A stretch of 64,000 nucleotides of DNA from positions 642,077 to 706,076 of the forward strand of contig NMRA01000191.1 in assembly GCA_002633005.1 (NCBI GenBank), written 5' to 3'. The notes beneath the pieces are model-generated. The model worked only from the letters and a program-made list of their open reading frames with translations, did not search any database and was not told where the DNA came from. The translations under genes and the position numbers were made by a program. The DNA comes from Phoronis australis. Taxonomy: Eukaryota; Phoronida; Phoronidae. This document shows, one piece after another, positions 37,215 to 48,200 of the stretch (the first letter of the stretch is position 1; every line of letters starts with the position of its first letter).

Positions 37215-37762
37215 CTCGTGCTGAGTTGGCCATTTCATGTTCTGTGCTGCATACGCTGGCTACGCATGGCATTTGCTTGATTCTCGAATCTGCCAGCCGT
37301 TGATTTATTGACCCCTTGCTTAACCGTGGCTCTGTTACTGTTATGGGACAAGCGGGAAATGGAAATTTAGCAGAAAATTCATGTACCTTTCACACTGTTT
37401 GGATTTGTAAAAAAATCTGTCTGGTCGACATCCACTTTTTACTTGATTTTTGTGACGTGGAAAGTTTTGGCAGTCTGACCACATTGTCTCTCAGTTCGTA
37501 GTAATCGCATCGTGTAATGTCGACTTTTGAGTTAGAACTGTTGATTTTGATAGTTTTTTATGTAGCCCGTTGTACTTTCGGTAGTGGTAAAATATAGAAA
37601 ATTTGACTTTGGAATCAGATTCAGTGGACTTTGTGCAGTGTTTTTGAAATCTTTGACCCAGCATAATGTAAATTCACGACAGGTTTTACACATCCCGTGG
37701 AACAGACTGTTGAGCCGACACGACCTGTTTTTTAAGCCCCAAAATCGGCAAGAATGTTTTGA
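37215..37762 (+). repeat. 0.55-kb dispersed repeat, copy 2
   Basis: Collinear with 23,380-23,935 (see shared blocks there), with more indels. Confidence 0.85.
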
Positions 37763-38189
37763 GTGAACCCTTTATTTTCTTTCACGACAAAGGTAGGTCA
37801 CATCACGTGACGTTACGGACACATACTTTGTCATCGTTTGGGGCGTACTTCGAGTTATGCAACATTTGTCTGGGTCATTGCGTTTGCAAAACATTTAAGG
37901 GGTTCAGTTTCCCCAGCAAAAGCGCCGTTTACGCTACAAAAGTTGACACGGATCAACTGACCCGGAACGAGTTGTTCCAGCGCAAGTATGTGTGTAAGTG
38001 GGACTGAACTGTAGCAAATTGACACCGCGGTGACAACTTTTGCCACCCGTTTGTGAGGTAGAGCAATTTGCGCTAGAACATCTTGCTCCGTGGCATGACT
38101 TGTGCAGCGTGATCTCTATGAGAGTCCATAACACACAATTATCAAACATGAAGTACAAGCTTTTGAGAAAGTAGGATATTTACCTCTAC

Positions 38190-38345
38190 CAGGGGCGGAT
38201 CCAGGATTTTGAGTTCAGTGGGGGGAAAATTTTAGCCAGGATTTTGCTCATCAGACATTCGCATCCCCGAAGTGCCAAATGAAATATGGAAGAATTTTAG
38301 GACGGCCATGTCCCCCTTGTCCCCCTCCCCTTAAATCAACCACTG
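38190..38345. mobile_element. hAT-like MITE, copy 2, with TCTAC flanks
   Basis: Starts CAGGGGCGGATCCAGGATTT and ends TTAAATCAACCACTG. The element is flanked exactly by TCTAC on the left (38,185-38,189) and right (38,346-38,350), a 5-bp target duplication. No coding capacity. Confidence 0.8.
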
Positions 38346-39280
38346 TCTACAGGAGCTAGATGCAAAACTCGATATAACGCATTTGATGATATTCGTCTTA
38401 TTTTGGGAAATATAGGTCACGTAGCCTCTTCATAATTAATGTACGAGCCCAGATATTAAGATAGCTTATTTTTGTTAAGTTAATTTTGTTGATTGAAATG
38501 TTCAGAACTTTGTGAAAATATGGAAAGTTTTGCTTATTTTTAACTTTAAATAACTCAAAACCAATCTGAAATAGTAAACCAAGGAAAAGCTTATTGCGTT
38601 TTCTGGGAATGACGTCCGTAGTTGTCAGGTATTTGCAAGCAGAAATCACAAAAAATTGTGAGTGAGCGGAAAGCACCCATTCCAACTAGTTTGTGAACAC
38701 GTTCTTCAGGGAAGTATGATAGTGTGTTTTTAGCTATGCACAGGCAACTAGACGAAAAAAATGTTTGTTTATCTTGACGGGAAACGAATTGCAAATAACG
38801 AACATAGGCATTTTCAAGAGTTAAACTCTTTATTGTAGTGCCGAGAGCACTAAGGGGGCCTCCCTGCAACCTAACTTTTGGGCTTATAATTAGTCGCCTG
38901 ATTACCAATTAAACAGCCTAAAAATAAAAGCCTTTCCAGAAGAAACACATGTTAGAATCCTACTTATTCGAAGAGTTCTGAATTTTGGTAGCATGGTCAT
39001 AATATGCATTTTCCGTTACTTTCGGGACGCGCAAACCTTACGAACGTAAAAGTCAAATGTTTAAGGAATATTTCAATCATCTATAGGACTACATTGCACG
39101 ATTTTTGAGCCATTGGAGGAATAATTGTAGATTGCACAACTATACATCTAAGGCAGGATGAAATTTTTTCCGCAATCTTCACACGGCGACAAATACTATG
39201 AAACGTTTTCTTATTTTCTGGACCAAAATTAAACTGCTACGAAACCCTGCATCTGACAAACGTTTGAACTCTTATTTCAG

Positions 39281-42200
39281 GATTTACTCTGCTGAAGTGG
39301 TTACAAGTGCAGGCAAGAGAACATCAGGGTGGAAAGGGACGGGCACAAATGATAGTGTGCACCTGACGCTGCATGGTGGGTATCAGGAATTTAGGTTTGA
39401 CTAGCATTTGCTTGGTTTCTATCTGGCTAACTAAAGGCCTTTCATATTGACTTAAACAGTACACACCATGGATTTTTGAACATTTTGAATTACCGGTGGC
39501 CACAGAATAAATGTATGACGTAAAATTTAGCTAAACCCATGTTTATTTTGTGTAATTAGCTCGAAACTTTGATTTTTCTTTCAATTTGGCCAATTTTCAC
39601 ATAATGACGTCAACAGTCATGAGGTTTATTAGAATATCTCCTTTACAGTACATATCGTAGGGAGACTGGATCACCTTCTAGCAGAATTATTTAATTACCA
39701 AACCGGGACCTGCTGTTTGACACTTCCATGATTCGGTGTGTAATATTTTGCAGATATGGAGAGAATAATTATTTTTTTCCAAAGTATCCGACCAAATTTT
39801 AAACTAGTTTGGTAGTGTTTGGCTATTTGTCTGCAGCAGCAAGTTTTTGGCGAGTTTGACAGTGTAGACCGCGCTTTATGATTTTACCACCCTTTGCGTG
39901 TGTCAGTCTTTTGTGAAATGTTTGTCTGAACTAGGTACCGAGGGCACTACAGAACGTATGCTGTTGGATAAATGGTGGCAAAATGATTTAGAGACGGGAG
40001 CCCATGACGTCTACACGCTCACAGGGCGTGATGTCGGGAAGATGCTGTATATTACTGTGGAGAAAACTGGAGTGGATGACTGGCATCTGGATAAGGTATC
40101 CTACTGCAGCACTTATGCAAACCGTATGCTAAAGACTTTACATTTGTCGCTGTGTTCTTTTTCAATTTTTCTTTGAAGTTGGTCATTTTTTGAAGATGTG
40201 GCGCGCAGACGGTATACTTTTAGGTTACACTATGAAGAGCCGCAGTTGTCGGAATCTGCCGAAAATGAACATTAATCGTCCTCATTTAAAAAGCAAGATA
40301 TCAGATCTTCCAATTTTCATAACGAAGTTTTAAGCAGTTTGCAGATAGAGGAGGATGTCGCAACAAATAAAAATGATCACTAGGTTGCACATAATACGTC
40401 AGTACGAAAATTGGAAGCCGTAGTCTACTCCTTATTAGAAACCTTTTTGGCAATTTGCTTGATAACCCGCCAGGAATTCTAAAGTCACAAAGACCAACGT
40501 TAATTACTAACATTGCCATTAGAGGACACAACAGTCAGCGGGTCCGTCAAATTTCAAGAGAATCCTGCCAGGGGAGAGGCTGACGCTAGATGTCCGGGCC
40601 CCCAGACAGAAATGAAGTAGTATACACCCAACACATTCAAAAGTGGGTGTGTAAAAAGAGCAAGTTTTCAAAATTTTCTATAAACTTTTTAAAGCAAAAG
40701 CAAATAACGATCTGTCTTATTAAATTTGCTTAAGGTAGCTATGCAGTCAAAACTTTATTGCTTTTTAGTAAGGAGTGTACTTCACTTGTGAGTTCGCTGT
40801 TCTCGCTACTACTAGCGCCGCCAAGTAGCGATTAAGTAACGGTCAAGTAGGAAGCGCGAGAACAATGGGGAACGGCGCATTTTGCAGTGCGATAAATTGC
40901 TCTAATTTATCACCCACGAAAACCCCAGACGTGTCATTTTTTACGTTTCCTAAGGATCCAGAAATGTCAGGATTATTTGTCATTCAATAATATGATGCAT
41001 CGTCTTTCATTTTGTGTGTTCTGTTCACGGTTGGTAGACAAGTCGATCGCAGTCCCGGTGCCGCTGTCGTCTGCAGTCGTAGGTTACTGCACAGGCTACG
41101 CTCTACCTTCTGCAGATACTTTGTTGTCAGTGTACGTCTGCTAAAATTAGATGTGAGGGAGCATCATAATGGAATACAGTGTTGTGGTAGTGATGAATAG
41201 CTCACTTGCGAGTTTCTCGTTAGTCAATGTGACGTCACCGGAAGAGGGGCAAAACCCGCCATCAAGTTGTTTTGCCCCGAGTCTTTGCTACACACGCTAA
41301 ATCTTACTGGAGTTCTTATGGGGAATTTTACGCTTAAAACGTTAACACAACTTAAGAGATGGTAGATGGATCGTGGAATAATTGTGGATGGATGAAAAAT
41401 TTGTGAACTTGTCAAGTTGTGCGAAGCTGTGAACGGACTGAAATTGGAACTGAACTCGGTCTAGGCCTGAATGCCGCAGGCATACACAGGGGCGATAGCA
41501 TATCCCCAAAAAGTTACTCACTTCAAAATACAGCTAATAAAATCAAATGAAACACGCATATTTGCACATGGAGTTATAATTAACACATACCCTGACTCTG
41601 GATACATACATTTTGAAATGAACCTTGGAACTGGAAACCTGTAGACTTATTTTTTCAATGTTTCATCAATGATTTTTCAATTAAAATTGATTAATCCATG
41701 CTTTTATATACCGTATCCATGTTTCGATTTTCGTTTGAGACGCGATATATTGAATCACAATTGGAAATTCTTCTTTCAATCTGAAATTGAAAAAAGGGAG
41801 AGCTTCCGAAGATAACTGCTGATAGTAGCCGAAACTGTCAAGATACTAACACTTTTCTGGCTTTGAAAATAAGAAATAATCATTTCAAACTCTATCAAGC
41901 TGATGAAATTATTTAGTGACACCGCCAATAGTTGTTAAACACATTCTGATTACCTGCTTGGCAAGAATTTGGAGCAGTCTCGGGATTTGCACAACTGTGC
42001 AATGGAATATTATCTGAATGTTTTACAATTCCAAGTTGCAGTTTAGAGTGAAAAATTTTAACTGAACTATTAAGCAATAACCATTAAAATTTCATTTTCA
42101 ATTTTAGGTTGAGTATAAATGATAAAATCCAATTCAATATTCCAGCCTCCCGTTCAGTAATGCTAGGAACTCGCTAAAAAGCAAGACTTCGCGAGATTAC

Positions 42201-45200
42201 CTGAGATATTGCCGTGTATTTAAAATGAGAGCTCGTGACTTTGACTAGGTTTTAGCTAGGTCCTAGCGTCTACTGAACGCACGCCAGGTTTCATCATGCA
42301 GTTTAGTTTCAAAATGGAATTTGAACCGGAAACCTGTACACGAGTCCTTAACCGTTGGCGATTTTTCGTTAGAGATGATTGTGATTTCTTTCAGGTCGTC
42401 ATTACCCACAATGAGACCGGAGAAAAAACGTCGTTTCCATTTTACGATTGGTTAGAAGGCTTTAAGAAAATACCATCAGCTAAAGCTGTGTTGCCTTTCC
42501 AAGAAACCAATGAAGAACTGAAAAACCTTCGCCTTGAGGAAATCCGCCGAAGGCAGGAAATGTATCCGTTCAGCGAAGGGAACGATTCTATGCCCGGTTT
42601 CATTGGAATTGAGCAGCACGAGGACCTACCAAGATTTGTTCAGTTTCACGATGCAAAAGCCTACGACTTCAAGGTACAGTTTTAGGGCAATCTGTGCAGT
42701 AAAGCATAAAGAACATACATAATTAGCCAAGAATTGAACGTATTTTGGCGTCTGTTTCATGAAAAGTGACATAAGAATAAAAATCCTAGACATAATTTAT
42801 GTTAATTATCTCATTTAATAGGTCACTTTCCATGAGCCAGACGTGTCATTTATGCACATGTATGGCAAGCTTCACCTCCGGAATTACATATAAGCGCATG
42901 CGCCTACATGTAAATGTGAATCATTTGAGTAAACCAAGAAGGGGAGTTTTTAAATAGTGAGCGACTTTTGACTTTGCTGCTACAAAGCTTGAAGTCGAAG
43001 ATTACTCAATTGAAAGTTTAAATGTCTACATGTAAATGGAAAATTTGAGCACAGGACGAACGACACGCCAAGTACCAATTTAGTCACCGATGCACATATA
43101 TAAGAAATTGCTTACGTTCATACGCAATTGCGATCTACACCCACAAACTGTGAAATCGCCGGGAGTTGGTGAAATTGACATCGAGAAGCAATGTGACCAA
43201 AATTAAACCGTAAATATGAGAGTGGAGACTCCTTAAAATTTAACGAGTTTTGTATATTTCTCTACATTTTTAAAGCCCCATGCAACAGAACTTTTCGAAA
43301 TAATTGTTTTGTTAATCTTTTAGGAAACATTTATTAGCGTTCCTAATTACACGTAACAACTTACAGTGGTCTAAGCATGACGTTTTCCATTTTTAGGCCG
43401 CTATATGGACCGAGTGGTTTAACGAAAAGATTCCTTCCCGCTAAGTTGATTCATTCCAATTTCCAACTTACGACTTCATCTAATTAGCGATGCGTGGGCC
43501 TTTAATATTTTCTGTCCGTTTCGACTTAAATGTTTCAAATCCCATGTTCTTCGTCCTCGGACAAAATTGCACCAAGTAGCCACATTCAATGTGTGCTCAG
43601 TTCACAATACTATCGTGCTAAAGTTCTACGCCGAATCAGGTTTCATCGTGTATTTCTAAAAACATTTTTTGTGTTCACAGGAAAACTTCGACTCAGCAGT
43701 TAGGATGTTTGGAATCAGCTCTATTGTAGAAAGATTTACACATGGGACAAACCGGAATACCTTGCTGATATTGCAATGAGGTAATTTGGCGTCTTTTTCA
43801 GGAGCTTCAAGTATTCCCATGGTCGGAGTACTGTATTTCGATATAGGCGTTGCTGTTAAGCTCTAAAGCGATCAAAATCGTGTTTGACGTGTCACAAATT
43901 AGATAACACGTACTTTAACAATAGTCGATATCATGTGTTCAACCAAAGCACTCTTCATCTAAACGTTTTGGTTTAACTCAAAACACCATCGCCTTATCGG
44001 TATGCCCTGCTTTCTTCCATTACTGATGGTTCGAGTTAAAACCAAACGTTTGAACGTATTGTAAGAAGTGGCATCAGTTATTGCCATCACTTTTGAAACA
44101 AAGACTCCAGTGTTTCAATAAATTTTCAGTGAAGCTTGCTAACGTCTCCCCTTTAAATTCGACCAAATTCTAACTGATGCCAGTGAAGTCCGTTCTGACC
44201 AGCTCTCTCACATCGTCCTGTGAAGCTCACTCTAAAAAGTTCCTTTTATCTCTTCTGTATCGTGATCATGATATACCGACTTTCTACTCAATAGGCATTC
44301 CTCGGCTGAGGAGTTGGAATTTCAGAAATTTTACGTGGACAGATGGGATGACGACACCGTATTCGGCAACTTGGTTTTGAGTGGACCTAATCCCGTTCTC
44401 ATCAGGAGATGTTCAAAACTGCCCAGTAATTTCCCTGTGACCGACAAAATGGTTAAGACATCTCTACAACGTGATCTTACTCTTGATGCAGAAATGCAGG
44501 TTTGTCTTATTAACTGGCGTATGTAGGGCATTCACAAGCTGTCACCAACGCAGTTGTTCTGTTATTATTTGCCCTTCCAATTTTACATGTAGTCATTTTG
44601 AACTCGACTATTATTTTATGCAGTTGATGACCCTAGCTTTAAAGCTTTAAGTTACGTTCTGGTCTCGAAATTCCAATCTTAACCAGATTTTTATCTCTCC
44701 TTCAATCGTCAAAGATCACTGAGCCCTAATACTTTGTTTCATTACTGGGCCGCTTGGAATAAACTCGAAATCCCAAATCTCCTGCTGTTCTGTTAACAGA
44801 AAGGGTACGTCTACATACTGAACTATGATGACTTGGTTGGACTTGGAAGGTTTAGATTTGGTGAGGACACTCGTCACTGTGCCAATGCAATGGTACTCCT
44901 CTACGTGCGTCCATCCGGTCATCTGGTGCCCATTGCTATCAAGCTAGACCAGGATGACGGACCAATCTGGACCCCAGAGGACGGTCTGGGGTGGACCTTG
45001 GCTAAACTGTACGCGAAAAACGCAGATAGCCAGATCCACCAAATGGGAACTCATCTGATGGGAACACATTTTGTGGGAGAAGCGGTAGCAATTACTGTGC
45101 TGCGCAACCTTCCTTGCGTTCATCCCATATACAAGCTCATTATACCGCACACTCGTTACACCATTGCCATCAACACCATTGGAAGGCTGAAACTCGTTGG

Positions 45201-48200
45201 ACCGGGTGGCGTCGGTGATAAGACTCTTTCCGTTGCGGGAAGTAAGTATGTGAGAAACTATCATGATATAACAATATTCTATAGTATAGTATTTGCTCAA
45301 CAAATGTTGAACGCGTTTTCATTTTAACCTGCTTCCAGCACAATTATTATAGCCAGCAACTTTCTTCGCTTTTTAAGTTATGCAATGATTTTCTGTCGTT
45401 TCCGTCATTGTCATCTCGGTTTAGAAGTTAACGATGTATTGGCAATTTAGTACAGATCAAGAATGAGGGTCACTTAGGAAGGTAGGGGCGAAGCACGCGG
45501 AACGGTTGAAGGAATAAGAAGAGAAGAGAAGGGTTGTAAAGTGTCTTTCCACAAAGGTATTCCAAGGGTTTGGGACAAGTTCAGACCAATTCTTAAACAC
45601 GCAAGTAAAATTTTCGTGAAACGACGATCACCTGCTGCAGTCTCGTGGAACCGGTGGTGACTCCTGCTGTAACCTGGTCTGTGTCGGGACACTTCTAACT
45701 GCTGCATAAGCAAGTTTCTTTGTTGACCATTTGTTGGCGATGGGCGTTATTGCCTGTGCTTGACCGCTCTAGGTTTTTGAAATTATCTTCACCATCAGTG
45801 TTATTGTCAGTTAGTTTGTTGGAATGTTTTCTCTGTAATTAGAATCATCACTGGATGTATCCTCCACGGACAACATTCGCCATTATATTTCTAGATGGCT
45901 ACCATATTGAACTCATCAAAACCCGCTACCGCAAGCGGTTCCAGTGGAGCAGCCTTAACATTCCTAATGAACTCGCTAGTCGTGGTGTCGACGACACCGA
46001 ACTCCTTCCCAACTACCACTACCGTGATGACGCGCTGCTGCTTTGGGACGCCATTTTGGAATATGCACGTCAGATGGTCACCGTCTATTACAAATCTGAT
46101 TCAGACGTAGAAGCCGACGGCGAATTGCAAAACTTTATGAAGGAGGTAAAAATCCACGCCATGAGTTCAGAGTTCATAGTTCTGAAGCGCCAGTCAAATG
46201 ACTGAACGAAAGACTGAGGTTCTTGTTGGCGGTTGGTAGATTAAGCAGATTAAACTTTGTCGCATTGTGATAATAGAGGGCATTCTTGCAGAAAAAATGC
46301 ATTTCATCCATTCGTAATATTATTCAGTAAGTCTTTAAATCTCTTGAATAGACGGGTTTTTGTTTCAGCTTCATACGAAGGGCTTCCCATCTGCTGAAGG
46401 GGACCTTGACAAGCAGTGTCCAGACAGTGTCCGTACAGTTAGTGATTTGATCACCTTCGTCACCATGGTCATATTCAACTGTTCTTGCCAGCACGCTGCG
46501 GTCAACTTTGGCCAGTTCCACCACATGTCCTTCCCTGCAGCCTATCCACTGGCTCTTCGCCAGCTACCACCAGATGTAAGTAAATACGCAAAGTTGATTC
46601 TGCTACATTTTATTTCTAAAGAAAACATGATCGAGTAAAGAAACATCCGTCATATAGTCTCACCTGTGGACTGTTTAGATATATGTATTTAGCTCACTTA
46701 AATATTTTGTTGCAGTAGATCAGTGTAGTTTAGTTTAGAGATCGTACAGTAATATTTATTGCTTTAGTGAAAAGGCAAGAAAAGCAATGAATTTGGTGAA
46801 CATTTTCCGTGTCAAATGGAACCTAGAAGAAACGCATTGTTAGCTATTAAATTGTTTGACACAATGGTAGCACCCATTTTTATGTGCCCACATATTTATA
46901 TGTGGGTGCGTATTGCCGTTATCTCTGTCTGGGCGTACGGGCTTCCGTCGTCTGGTGTCAGCTGCTGTATCTCCTAAGCCCCTATAAGGATATTCATGAG
47001 AATTGGCCGAAGTGTTCCTATGAAGCGGATGACAGACGCCGACGACGAGTTTTGGTTTTGGACGGATTCGACCACCGCTCTGTCCTCTAGTGGCAATTTT
47101 AGTTTTTGGTGTTTACCCGTGTATCTTAACCGATTTTCATAACATATGGCAACTAAGTATCTGTTAGTGAGATGACCCCATGTTAAAGTTTTCTTATGTT
47201 GTTGTCTGTTTTCAAGTCTGTATTTTGACGTCAGACTTCTTGTCAACCAAACCGCTCTAAGGATGACTATATATATGTTCCAACTGTGAAGACAACGGCT
47301 GACGATGATTTTCGGATTGCTCCGAATACTATGTCACTTCCTAATTAGACGTGTTTTTTTGCGTCCATGGTTGTATCTCCTAAATCCTCTGTACTTTCTT
47401 TAGTAAATTTAAAATGTGTAGTTACATGAAGTTGATGACAGCGACTTTCAGAAAGGAACGACTACCGCTGTGCCCTTTAGTGGCAATTTTACTTTTTTAT
47501 GTTCATGCATGTTGCAAGATGTCCCGCCTCCGAGGTAAAAGAGACGTGGCTTTTTCTGTATTTTGGGAAAAGCGTTTCCAGATGATATCCAGAGAACGGA
47601 TTAACAGATTTCAATGAAACTTTACACATAGGTGTGCACAGTTAAATTTTCTGGCGGATTCTATTACTGCAACACCTCCCAATGGCCAGTTTGCTCTCGA
47701 CGAGAGGCTTTCCAAGTGTTGTTTTGGAAAGAAGAGCGTTCTCTGATAATAAATAGAGAACCGTAAGGCGGATTACATTGAAACTTGACACAGGTGTACA
47801 TTATGAGATTGCAGAGGCATCACTTTTCTGACGGATTCGACAACTAGTACCTTCTGGTGGCGATTTTGTTGTCGATATGGGCTTTTCAAGTGTTGTTTGG
47901 GGGAAGAGCGTTTCTGTATGGTACCGAAAGAACCGATTGACAGATTTCATAAAAACGTGACACATAGGTATCTTATGAATTTCACCGTGACTACTGCAGT
48001 GCCTTCTATTGGCCATTTTGTTTGAGAGCTTAACCGGATGATTTGACTGAGTGAAGGATTTCAAAGAAAGTTGGGACATATGTACGTTTGGGCAATGGGG
48101 TGGCACCATTAAGTTTCCAGGTGGATTTGACCACCACTGCAATGGCCATTTAATTTTCGGGATGAGGCTTTTTAAGTGTTGTTTGTGCGAAGAGCGTTTC

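Noticed and set aside
26000-39280. Catalase-like allene oxide synthase exons upstream of the lipoxygenase (as in coral fusion proteins)
   Set aside because: I looked for catalase-type motifs upstream of exon 1 and saw none in this window.
42296-42394. ATG and coding extension upstream of lipoxygenase exon 3
   Set aside because: A TTTCTTTCAG acceptor at 42,394 joins exon 2 in phase and gives the expected PLAT sequence; the upstream part is intron.
42534-42722. Alternative frame over lipoxygenase exon 3
   Set aside because: Shadow of the real exon; the other frame carries the conserved residues and splice phases.
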